Shown piece after piece: positions 30,707-42,600 of a stretch of 64,000 nt of DNA. Position numbers and translations under genes: made by a program. The notes beneath the pieces were generated by a model, which worked only from the letters and a program-made list of their open reading frames with translations, was not told where the DNA came from and did not search any database. Source of the DNA: Diplonema papillatum (taxonomy: Eukaryota; Euglenozoa; Diplonemea; Diplonemida; Diplonemidae); contig JAPJBO010000962.1 of assembly GCA_030068145.1 (NCBI GenBank), forward strand, positions 1-64,000, read 5' to 3'. How positions within the stretch are numbered: the first letter of the stretch is position 1; the number at the start of each line of letters is the position of its first letter.

Positions 30707-32559
30707 TCTCCTTCCTTTGCTCGAGAGAAAGACGGGGAGGAAAAAAAATAACAACAAGGCTAAAATGCAAAAAAGAAGGCTTTGCGGTTGGGTGCCGCGC
30801 CGACGCCCCTCCCCGCCTCCGGATCCGGTCCGGATCCCGTGGGGAGCTGCTCGCTTTCTCTTTCTGTGTCCTCCTTTTTTTCCCCTTCTGCCCTGTTTAT
30901 CCGTTGTTGTTGCCGTTCTTTTTTTTTTTTGTGTTTTCGATGATCGGGGTCGATATTTTTCTGGGGGGAAGAAAATCCCTCAGTGCGTCGGTTTGAAACT
31001 CCTGGAACCTCCTCTTACCCACGGGCTCAATCCGGATGCGGCTGGCCTGTCGGCGAAGGGGATGATGCAACACGAAAGTCGTTACGAGAACACTTTCAGG
31101 GTGTGGTTGGTTAACAAAAATTTAGTATGGCGCTTTATTTTGCTTGTGCGCACTAGCGGAATTCACCTGCGTTGGTAAGTTTCATGTCGAATGACATCGA
31201 AAAAGCCGTTATTTTTTTTTCGCCGACGGTCGCTGTTGGATAGTGGGAACACAGTGACACAATTGAGAGCGGCCTTTCTTCATCGCAAACTGGCATCAAG
31301 CAAAACGCGCAGCGAAGGAGGGGGCACTGTGGTACATCGTATGGCAACGACGGGTCAGAGTCGGGCTTCCGCCCGCGTCTGTCGATCGGGAAACGAAGAA
31401 AGGATGCGACTGCGAGAAGCCGGCAACCAGTCTTCGGATCAGAGGACGGGGATTAGCGAAAGACCAGGTCTCCACGTGAGTCGCCGTGCGGCAGAAAGGA
31501 GGCAAAGCATGCCGATTCGCACGAAAGGCGGACGGAGAGGGCTCCGCCCAAGCGGGGGTTCAGGATACGCGAACAAGGAGCGGCAGGGTTTTCATGCTAT
31601 CATGACGATGACACCGGTGAACTCTTACGTAAACACTTCCGCAGACACAAACACGGATATACACACGTTCAACAACTGCTTGAAACCTGAGCGACTTCGT
31701 ACCTCACAACGCGTGCTCATTGGCTGACTGTCTCTCTCAGCTCGGCATCGCTTTTTCGGTAAATCACGACCACGGTTTCGGTGCACCGATTGTCGGCAGT
31801 ACTATGCAAGCGGACTTCTGGGATCATAGCGCGTCCGGAGGCAACACGCCGGAGACCCGACCCGTGCGGGGCTTAGTCAATCGGAGGACCCTCTTCTTGC
31901 GCTGCCCCGCGGCGCCTGGGTCCCGCGCCGCGCATCCCTCGCTTGTTCGTCGGATGGTGCCCGCTGAAATGCAGGTTCGGCAGCAAGCATCGAACTGCGT
32001 CGGTCGCGCACTTTTTGCCGCAGGGCTTGCTTGCGTGGCCGGAGCAGGGGGCTGACCCCGGGGCTGGCCGGTGCCAAGAGGGCCGGCATTAAGCGCCACG
32101 GGTACAGACGAGCGGGAGCAGGGAACAAGGATTCCGAATATGTATGCCGGCTCTCGAGGGTCGCGATTGCTTGAGCCAGTGTGAAGGCTGGCCCCGGGCT
32201 GGCCGGTGCCGAGGCTCTCCAGAACTGGGAATGGATCTACTGGTGAAACAGAGGAAGTGTCCCCTGCTGTTCCAGTAGATCCATTCCCAGCCCCGGAGAG
32301 CTTTGGCTCCGCAGGGCTGCCGGGGCTGGGCTCCGCCACCGGCCAGCCCCCACAATGCATGGACCGCGTTGGATTTTCTTCTTGCTTCAAAGAGCCCTCG
32401 GAGAAGTAGACCACGCACATCGGATTCATTGGCTCTAGCCCCCTGCACAGGCTAGCGGAGATATTTGCACGGGTATTCGGCCTTCTAATGCCGCCTTGAA
32501 CCACACGGATACCCGATGTGCGTCCTCCTGAGAAACAACGCTCTCCCGGTGTTCCGGGG
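30707..32559. other. Intergenic stretch upstream of RagC/D
   Basis: Presumed promoter and 5' leader for RagC/D at its start. No TATA box or other core element is convincing. A foldback repeat lies at 32190-32350. No gene supported. Confidence 0.5.
32190..32350. repeat. Foldback repeat with GGAATGGATCTACTGG arms
   Basis: GGGAATGGATCTACTGG at 32228 and CCAGTAGATCCATTCCC at 32267 are exact inverted copies, inside a wider inverted pair (GGGCTGGCCGGTG and CACCGGCCAGCCC). A related, less perfect copy lies at 10270-10390. Confidence 0.8.
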
Positions 32560-32722
32560 CTAAATCTTCTTCGCCTGCCGTAGAACATTCCTCCGCTGGC
32601 AGAAGAACAACTTCCACCAAAGCTTGGCGGCGCCGGTCGTGTTGGAGAAAATCAGGTTCTCATTGCGGGCGATGATGGAATAATCCAGCCCGAAGTTGGG
32701 AAAGGTGACGTACATCAGGTGC
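32560..32722 (-). CDS. Membrane-protein gene, exon 2
   Basis: 163 bases, begins after CACAG with G completing a Thr codon, then HLMYVTFPNF, and ends at TAG 32560-32562. Confidence 0.6.
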
Positions 32723-33511
32723 CTGTGTTGTTCACGGTGTAGGTTGGCATACGGGAGAAGCGGGGCGAAGCCGGATTACCACCGGTCCCACGCTGTTGAA
32801 TCTACACGCAAAAGTGTGCACCGGACGCACCTGGCAGAAAACTAAAAACACTGCACAAAAAAACTGGGCGTACGTTTGCTGGTTTAGCAGGTCGTATCTG
32901 GCGATCAACGAATAGGCCTGACCTCTGAGCTTGAGGGTCACGCTGTACATGGAGAGGAGCGGCACGGCGGCTGAGAAGTTTCCCGCGTCTTTGCTGACGG
33001 TGGCCTCGACCTTTTTGACCGAAAACGACACGAATAGCGTGACGAAGTGCGCCAGCGTGAGCACGGACACGACCGTGAGCGGCGTGATCCGGTCGGCCAG
33101 GTCGGGGGGCTGCTGCACGCGGTTGTCGCTCAGGAGGCCGCGCACGTAGGCCCCGAGCCGCGTGTCGCAGGCGGACACTTTGGTGAGGTAGCGGTACCCC
33201 GGGTCGTTGTCCAGGGCCAGGTAGGCGGTGCTGTACGACCACGCGCCGCAAAGGATCCCGGCTTGGATGCGCCTCCTGGCGCTACCCATCCGGCCCGACA
33301 GCAGGTACCCGAACAGGGCGGCGGCCGACGCCACCAGCTCCTCGCGCCGGTGGCCGAGGCTCGTCACCAGCTCCAGCTGCGCAGCCTTCTCCTCAGGCGC
33401 GAGCCGGTAGGCCACCTTGTCCTGCCAGTGCATCACGTCGTTCGCGAACACGATCGCGCGGTCCTGCGCCCCGTCGCCGCCGCCGGCGCCCCCCCCCTGG
33501 GAGCCCTCCAT
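32560..33511 (-). CDS. Two-exon gene for a predicted membrane protein, family unknown
   Basis: Join 33511-32874 and 32722-32560; 801 bases, 266 residues, phase 2 across the intron (AAC|GTACGC to CACAG|GCACC). Starts MEGSQGGG, then an amphipathic helical region (AIVFANDVMHWQDKVAYRL, KAAQLELVTSLGHRREELV) and one likely membrane span at PLTVVSVLTLAHFVTLFVSF. Exon 2 encodes the well-formed YVTFPNFGLDYSIIARNEN and ends KLWWKLFFCQRRNVLRQ-AKKI with a basic tail. I do not recognise the family. A stronger-looking donor (CCAG|GTGCGT at 32831/32830) exists but is out of frame with exon 2. Coding nature is well supported by composition; the exact splice is less certain. Confidence 0.6.
32874..33511 (-). 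CDS. Membrane-protein gene, exon 1
   Basis: ATG at 33511; 212 codons plus two bases. The frame continues past 32874 into the intron. Confidence 0.65.
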
Positions 33512-33602
33512 GGGAGCGCCCCCACTGCACCGTCGCCCGCCGCTCCGCTCCCACCAACACCCCCTTTTTGCAGAGTGAACGTTCGCTAGCCACGGAGATC
33601 TT

Positions 33603-36600
33603 CTACGTCCCCGGGTAACATTTCGGATAAACGAAACTCTTGTTCGCAACGCGTGTGTGTTGAGAGCATGTCGTAGTATGGGCTAGCGAGAGAGACAGAG
33701 AAAGGGTGCAGGTAAATCCCTGTGTCGTTCGGATTGCAGAAGGTTGGCCTTCTTCAGGGTAGGTCTCCGACAGCTCTCGCGCTCGCATGGCGATGGCAGG
33801 CACGGGGGCACGGGGCTCTATGAAGTTCGCACCGCAAAGGTGCAACACGGGTCCAAGCCGACCCCAAAAGTGGGCGGACCGGCCGGGGATCACAGAATTT
33901 CGGTATGGCCTGGCATAACACTATCGTGGGATCGAGAAGGGAGGTTACCTGCATGTTCACGAACCTCGGCCTCCCTGTGGCGACAACACTGGAAACTTGG
34001 GGCCTAGTTACCAAGAGCACGGGAGTCTACAACGGCACACATCAAGTTACCCGAGGAAATCTGCATTCTCGGACCGACTACGCAGGAAGCGAGGCGGAGA
34101 TTTCGAGGTCGGAAAGAGAAAAAGGAAGCGGTCTGCGCTCGTGCAAGTGTTTCCGTGGTTGCGTATTTCTTTTTCCCCCGACGAACCAAAAGCAGCGCGA
34201 GGTCGCACGTTACTGTAAGGAAAAGGGCCTCTTCGCGCAGAAAGGCTGAGCGACGAGCATTGCCCGAAAAGCAATGGGAGCAAACAGCGTTGGCAGGAGC
34301 GGAGAGACGTATCAGCAGTCCGCCACGCCTAGGGTGCACGAACTTGCCCGTTTGCAACCTGGCAACGTGACTCTTTTTTCCAACTGCGAACTACGAATGG
34401 CTTCAGTGCAGTACGCCAAACCTGGGTCTGACGGAAACTTGTACGAATAGTACGAAAGCACTTCGGTGGTTCGGAGGCACTCTTGCAATGCTTTGCAGCG
34501 CTCGCAAGAAGGGCTTCGGCACTGTTGTGCTGCCCTTCAGCGCTAAACACAACCATCAGTACGAATTTACCGCGGGTTGCCGGTAGTTTCGACTGATACC
34601 CGTCTGCACTGAAGCTCGTTGACGGTGCAAAATAGCGGTTCTGGTATAGGACGAGTCATGCCGCGTTTGCAGCATTCGATTCAGTCTTGCCTGCCGACTA
34701 TGTGTTGCATGCCGTGCAAGTCTCAGTGCATTCACGGTGGGTCGGTCTCATATGCTGCTGAACACGTTCCGTAGGTGACCGCCTTAGATCCTTAACAGAA
34801 AGAGATTGTCGGTATCCTACTAGGATAGCGCGGTCCCAACATGGAGTTGCGAGCAGCCGCCTGGCTACGGACCAGAATCTTGCCCGCGGGCGCAATGTTT
34901 TGCGAGCGGGGTGCCTTGAAACAGAGCTAGGTGTCGGCAGCTTCACGGGGCACCGCCGCTCGACTACAGTCTGGCTTGTCTTTGTTTTGCGACGGGGGGG
35001 GAAGGAGAAGGGGAAACGCAAAGTAGAACCAGGAAAACAAAAGAGCTGGACGCCTCCCCGCCCAATGCACGCGGCGCCGCGAGAACACAACGGATTCGGT
35101 GCAGTTCGTTCTCCATTCCGTTTCAGCGGGTCCCCCCCACCTGGCAGCTGTGTCTGGCGTCAGTCTTTGATGGACGGCGGCCGACTTACAGGTGCCCCGG
35201 TGGTTTATCCGCAGCAAGTTCCGTAGCTGGCAGGCCTGAGTGCGTTTGTTCTGGGTTAGCCATCAGCCACGAACGGTGTAGCAGAAGGCACCATTTCATG
35301 TACACTTCCGACGAGTCGTAGCAGAGCACCAGCGGTGGCTTCAAGGAGCTGCCGCTGAGCTCGATGGCGTACGGGTTTTCGACATCATCTTGCTTCTCGG
35401 CCAGTGCTGTGTCGCGCAACGGGATGACCTGTGCGAGAGGGAACGATGACAAGAATCAGTATAGCAGGCGCTTCTTTTAATAGTGTCATTTGTGGACCCC
35501 GCTGCGACTTTGGATGGGTTCGCTATGGTTTTTGGCGTGCGATCGGTGAGTCGGACAACAACTGACACCGGAAAAACGGTGCAAAACTGCAACGGTATGT
35601 AACATGTAACGCTATGTAACGATATGTAACGCTGTGTAACGGTGTACCAGAAGAGGGTCAAACGAGGGCATCAGAGGCTGGTACTGTCTCTTTGGAGAAC
35701 AGTGCTCAGCAAAAGGCTGCTGGGAGGACTCCCGAGCACTCCAGGGGATGCACGAGCACTTTTTCACATCACGAGCATTTTCGAGGCCGGTGGCGGGCAC
35801 GAGGCACGTCGGCAATCACCGTAAAAAACTGTATGTGAGGGCTCTCCTGCCTTTTGTAGAGTTCCTAGCACAATTGGTGCATTTCTGGTCCTGACAGACC
35901 ACAAAGAAGCTGCCCCGGGCGGGTCTGGCTGCTGCCTCAAAAGTACTACATCTTTAAAATTGAAGAGAGACGATGGCCGACCGTACACAAATAAAAGCAG
36001 CCGGGATTTCGGGTCGCCCAGTGGCCGCAGCACAAGTAAGGTCGTTATAAAACTGAAACATGGCTGCCGCGATCAGAAGGGTCTTCCTCGGGTGATTCCC
36101 CATTATGCTATTAAAGTTTGCTAATTTCCCCATTATGCTATAAAAGTGGTGCTAATTTCCCCATTATGCTATTAAAGCTGCTAATTTCCCCATTATGCTA
36201 TTAAAGCGGTGCTAATTTCCCCATTATGCCATTAAAGTTTGCTAATCCCCATTATGCCATTAAAACACTTTTTTTTGGGTTTCGGCGGGTTTCCACCCGT
36301 TTTCCACAGTTTCCCGCGGCCTCTACCACGAACATGTCCTACCGTTTCGGGAATGGTTTCCCGCAAACCCTTGGATTTGTGTACGTGTGTGAGGATACGG
36401 CTAATAGCTTGCTGGTCATGAAATCTTCAGTACACTCCTTCAGGAGTCCTTGGTTGGTCCAAGACATGGCAGCAACCCGAAGTGCCCGCCCTGGCACTTC
36501 GGGTTTGACCCGGCGCCCATCATGGCCACCGCAGCGGCATTCCACTGTATCTGAATCCACAACTGTGACAACACAAACTGGGCTCATGAAATGATGAAAA

Positions 36601-39600
36601 GCCTCATCTCATGTATCAAATTTCCAAATGAGTACCACAAAGGTCCACGCTGCAGTGCAGCCTGCAGTATGGTTCCCGAGTTTTTCCGCCAGAAGCTGTT
36701 GCTTTGCTACAGTGCCGCTGAGACAGTGAGAGCTTAGCTTCGGTGCAGCTGTCTTTAGTCTGCTCCAACTTAGTCTGGTGTCAGACTACAGACAGTCAGA
36801 TCACCAGCTGAGCTGTCAGTGCGAACCCTGCTGACCCCTTTTGGTGAACATGCTGATTGTTTCCCGCGGACCAGCACAGTGCCAAGACGCTGTGACTTGC
36901 AAAGTTAACTGTTCGGAAATAAGCCGTTTTCTCGAAACAATCTACTGAAAGTAGGCTAAGTAGCGCCGTCGAATCGATTTCATCAAACGACTGCTCGCGT
37001 TAGGCACGGTTAGAAAGTGCATTGTCATTATCTTCCTCGAAAATGGACAAAACTACTCACAAAAAGTCTTGACCAGACTACCTGTGCTGTACTACGACCG
37101 CCAGTAGCCCAGTCGCAGAATGGGGAAATTAGCAAACTTTAATGGCATAATGGGGAAATTAGCGCCACTTTAATAGCATAATGGGGAAATTAGCACCACT
37201 TTAATAGCATAATGGGGAAATTAGCACCACTTTAATAGCATAATGGGGAAATTAGCAACTTTAATAGCATAATGGGGAAATTAGCAAAAAATTCCCCCAG
37301 AATGGGGAAATTAGCAGCTTTAATAGCATAATGGGGAAATTAGCAACTTTAATAGCATAATGGGGAGATTAGCAAACTTTAATAGCATAATGGGGAATGT
37401 CCCGTCTTCCTCGCAAACGTATATACTTCCAGTGTATATCTGCAAGCTGTGCGGGCTTTTCTCGGAAAAGTCTCGTCAAATCATCAGTGGGGTGATTGCC
37501 CTAGATCCGACGCAGTGCCGCATTCAGTTGCGGCAATGCTTCGGAGTCGGGGGCAAGTTCGTTGCGCCATTTCCGCCATTCAAACCATTCAAACATAAGA
37601 CAAACAGGTTGTACACTGCAAGTTGAAAAGCGTACCTGCAAATCAGTCAGCGTCTGCTTGTTCGCTCGCAGGGTCATCCAACCTTCATGAAGAGTCACCC
37701 AGCGGCGGCCCCAGTCGCCTCTCGATATCCACGAATTGGACTTCTTCGATATGATGTAACCCTTCGCAAGGTACGTGTTCTTTTCTTCCGGTTTAGTGTC
37801 ATCTTCCATCGTCGGCACAGTGTACCTCCGCGGCAGCTGGCTGAACTGTGGACGATTGAGTTGAATTGCGATTGCCTGCAGGTGGCCAGTAGCACTGGCC
37901 GCACCTAACAACCCCGTTCAGGGGTTTTCATCAGATACTGTTTCACCGGAGAAAAATCCCTAAGCTGCAATGCACTGCTGTTAACACAAAGAGAAAGGAA
38001 ACCTCGAGGCAGCTGAGTTTCTCATCGTCGGACGGTTCGGTCTTGTTGACGCGCACCAAGGCGACGGTAAGCATCAGGACCCACATTTTGTATTCGTAAG
38101 CGGACTCGGCAGCAATACTGAGTTTGACGGTGTTGTCAGCTGCCGTGAGCGAGAACGTCTTTGCTGCGTCCGTCGTCGCGCCGGAGAGCGGCCCCATCAC
38201 TAACGAGAGCCCTTTGAGGCTGAGTTCCTGTGTTCGTTGAATAACAAATGGACTTCAAGCTGCTGGCGCATGGGTGTGCCTTCAGTAATTGCAGTGGAGG
38301 GGTTTGCAAGAACCTACTTGGAATGGATGTGCCTAACACCGCACTGGTCCCTTCTGCGCCGTGTTTCGGTCTTTTAAGTCACGGACACATAAGGCGGACC
38401 ATCATCAGCGCGGAACCTGAGTGTCTGCAGACAGGACAGCGGTGTGAGTCTGGTTTGCAGTGGGGGGGTGAGGGACCCGGAGAACATTTGTGGGTTTAGG
38501 GTTTGCACTGATGAATGAAGCACCGGAACTGACCGGTGATGGTGAAAATAATCGTTCTTCGCGTGTACGGAGTGCACACAAGAAAGTTGAAGTATGGCTA
38601 AAGACAAAGTGGTGTCACCTGAGGGGGTAATGTCAGTGCCGCCCACGTGATAAAGCCGTTGAGCATTGGGAACTTTTAAGTACACGGACCACACGGATCT
38701 GCATGCATTTTTCTCACGGGCTAGGTTACTTAATGACGTCATCGGCAAGCAGCGGCTGCCGGCTTATCCCGTGACACCTTTTTACGTTTTAAAGAATTTG
38801 GGTCAAGACTTGCCTGCCTTCAGTACAAATGTAAAATACCGTGGAAAGAAGTTGGACTATCCAACTTCTTCCCGTCCAGATACGTTTCCAACTGACAAGA
38901 GTGACAAGCAAAAATAAGAGCTCGTCACTCGCACAACCGCGGCTGATACAAAACTAATGATGATGATGACGGGAAGAGAGAGTTGTTTTCGTTGAACGCT
39001 TTTCGTTGAACGCAGTGCCTGATCGTTTTTTACGCAAAGCTGGATTCAGGACGCAAGTGAAAACGCCACGGTTTGCGGCGGCGAGCTTCTCATTTCCTCC
39101 AACATTTCATGTTTGGTAAAAATAAGAGCTCGTCACTCGCACAACCGAGGCTGATACAAAACTAATGATGATGATGACGGGAAGAGAGAGTTGTTTTCGT
39201 TGAACGCATTTCCCGACAGGTCCGCGCAGCGGCAAGACAAACAGACGCAACAGCGTTTCTTGAATTTGCCACAAACACGCGCTTCAGCACGTGCCCAGGA
39301 ATCAAGAGACGAAAGCCGGTGAGGCGTGGAACCCCCCAATCCGATCTCTCAGGAGGAGGAAAAGCCGTACACCCTCGCGTGTACTTGTCCGCGCGCTGCA
39401 CGTCTGTGGGCACCCAGACAACGTCGATGATGAGGCCCGCAGATTCCACGATCTTGAAAAACAGGCACAGGACTTCGTTTGCCCAGAAATTCTTGCTGTG
39501 CCCCTTCTTCAGAGCGAATACAGCTGCTTGGTTATCAACCTTCAGGACGAGAAGAGACCCCGGAGCCTCTAGAGATGCGAACCAGACCGCCTGCGTCGCA

Positions 39601-42600
39601 GCCAGCAGCTCCTTCAGGTATATATGGACCGACGGGTCCAAGAAAACCCCCTGATAGGCGAGCTCCGGGCGTGTCTCGAGAACCACTGCCCACTCGCTGT
39701 CCGAAGCGTCAGACCAAGCCACTAAACGACGCCGGTCTCTGTCGACCTCTGTTACCCATTCGTTCCTTGACAGGTCCGCGAGCACCGACCGCAGATCATA
39801 TAGGGCCGAAGGGGGTACGTCGTACGTGTCATCCCATGACCACGTGCCGCCCCCCAAAAGCGATGCCGCCCGGCGCAGAAAAGCCATCGCCGAACGCAGA
39901 AAACAGAGACGTCGCCTGGTCGAGAACAAGAACCAAACCACGCCGCCGAACACAGCAAAAACCTGCCGGGGTGTCGCACGCCCGCTCATGACCGGCGCGA
40001 GGGCTTCGCCCCCTAGAAACTTTTTCACCCACGACGGCGCCGATCGGTAGCGAGAAGGCTCGGCCCCCAAATCGAACTCGAGACCGAGGGCCTCGAAACG
40101 GCTGAGTGGGCGTCCGTACATGCTGTCGTGAGTATTCATGGCGGCGCCGACCAGCTGGCAGCGGTGTTGAAAACGCCGATAGCGCCTCTCGGCTTCCTCG
40201 TATGAGGTGCCAATCACAAAGAAGTTGTCGACCCAGCACACACCTTCGGACTCCGGCAACAGGACAAGCGCTGTCCGCTGGGCTATACAGGGGGCCCAGT
40301 TCCAGCCCATGCACATCACAGAGAGCTGAACCTTCGTAAATCGACCCCTTGGGCCAGACAGGTTCATGCCGAAGAAACGCGAGACCGACTCCTCGAGGGG
40401 GAACTGGTAAAACCAGCTCACAGCATCCGCCTGCGCTACAAACTTCGACGCGAGGAACCTGCTCACAACATCGTCGATGCCGGGAAGGAGCATGGCCGGG
40501 GGCTTCTTCATAAGTGCGTTGAGTTTCCGGCCATCTGCGACCAGACGAAGCCCCCCGGACTTCTTTTCAACTGTAAAAGCTGGCAAGACCACACAGGCGT
40601 CCGTACGCGCCCGCACCACGCCGTACGACTCCAACGTCGGAAGGTGGCGCAGCATGAATCGAGAGAGCCCCCTCGCGAGCCCAAGGTCTCCGCCCAGGGC
40701 GGGACGCGCCCCATCGCGCATGGCTCCTAGAAAAGCCTCACGAGACCGTATAACGTCCAGCACGCCGACGAGAACGCCCTCTGTGTCCAGGCAAACGAGC
40801 GCATCAAGGTTCAGACGCGAAGTTGAGATCGGAGCCAGCTTCCCCCTCGCCTTCGCCGCAGGAACCGAGACACTTCCGCCTGTAGTCCTGACGCAGAGCG
40901 CCTGGCTGTAAGGAAAGGCGATGTCAGGACCCCCCGTCTCAAGGGACGTGAGGTGGTACGGAGAAAGGTGATGGTATTTGGGACGCCGGACTTTTGGAAA
41001 AGCCGGGGCGAGCGGGAGGATCGGTTTGTTTCACGGGAGGACGTTCACGGCGAGGAGGCCCGACGAAGTCGCCGTCTCGCGGGCCACGGCTAGCTTCCCG
41101 GCTGGCAGATACCGGACCAAGGCATCCAGACTGCTGTGGCGCGACAGTCGTCGTATCTCCTCCAAGTGGAGCCCCTTCTGGAGTAGGCGGAGGCCTTGGA
41201 GTCGACCCACCGACGTATGCTTCAGTTCAAATGGAATTGGGAATCCCGCTCGGAGCAGGTAATGGACGTCCCCACAGCTGTCGTCTTGTGGCTGACAAGG
41301 AAGATGCTGGGGGAGCCCGGGCGCGCTCCCATAGTGTGTTCGTCTGCCCTGCAGTATCTGCAGGACCTGAAGTCAGCCCAGCACCGAGTTGGCGCGCCCA
41401 TCAGCGACTCGCAGGTGGTGCGCGATTTCGAGAGGTCTCTACGAAGGCAGGGCGCTATGCGCCCGACGCGCCAGGCGGTCCCCGCTACGCACCAGGACAT
41501 CCAGAGGGTGCTCAAGAAGGAGGCGGGCTCACAGGTTGGGCTTGCGATAGCTCTTGCATGGGCGGGGGCCGCGCGAGTGTCGGACGTTACTCGCCTGACG
41601 GTTGGGGACGTCTCCTGGGAGGATGGTTTCGTCGCTGTGAATTGGTCACAAACGAAGTCCGACCCTTTCCGTCTGGGTGTCACCACTGGTCTGGTGCTGT
41701 CGGAGGACTGGTCGGCCGAGCTTCGGCGGCATGTCGAGGGACGGCCTCGTGGGGAGCTGATCCTGTCCGTGTCATATGCGCAGGTGAAGGCGGCCCTGAA
41801 GCGGGCTCGGCCGGAGTTAACCGGCCACTCGACCGCCACGTCGAGCTCGCCAGCGCAAGCGACAAGTGGTTTCGCGCCGCAACTTCGACGCGTCGCATCT
41901 CCTGCTTTGACGGTGGCGCTTCGACAAGCACCGGTCGTCCGCGCTTCAACTTCGCGGGTGCCTCGAGTCCCTTCAGGAAGGTCGTGATGGGGAAGTGCGA
42001 GGGTGGGCAGGGTGGGCAGACAACGCTGCAGTTCACTTTCCGCTGTTCGCGGCGGTCTTGTCTGCGGCCCTTGCGCCTTTTTCCCTGGGGCGAAATGGGC
42101 CTTTGCCCTCTTGTTTGGCTCTGGTGGTGGTGGTTTGTTTCTCGGGCTGCGGTTTCTTCTTCCGAAACGCGTCGGCAACGTCCATCGACTTTTTCAGGTA
42201 AGCCGGGACCTTCGGAGCGCCGAAAAACGTGTCGCTTACCGCCTGCGCACCGTCCCACGACACCTCGTACCCCGTCTTTAGTACAAGGAGGCGGACGATG
42301 ACGTTTCGCGCGAGGCGGACTGCGAACTCGTCCTGCTCCGGGCTGCTGGTTCCCACGCCTGTGAGAAGCTCGGCTAGTTGGCCGAGCAGGAACCCCGACT
42401 CGTGCGGGGCCTTTGCCAGGGGGACCACGAAGTGGAGGCGGAGCTCCATTAGGAGCACCGCCTTTTCCGTGCGGTCCATGTTGACCCAGAAAGCGGGGTC
42501 GAGCAGCACCGTCGTCGACCGAGATTCCGCCTTCCGAGTAATCGCTCTCCCCTCCGCGGACCGAGGGAAGAGCGTCCCCGTTTTCCGAGGCCTGGGAGTT

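Noticed and set aside
31824..32588. 254-codon minus-strand frame
   Set aside because: Runs through the foldback repeat, no motif, repeat-derived composition.
32732..32873. Donor CCAG|GTGCGT as the end of exon 1 of the membrane-protein gene
   Set aside because: Better consensus, but out of frame with exon 2; AAC|GTACGC restores the frame. RNA evidence could reverse this.
40994..42301. 435-codon plus-strand frame overlapping the recombinase
   Set aside because: Gly/Arg/Ser-rich shadow of the GC-rich recombinase and gag region; no motif.
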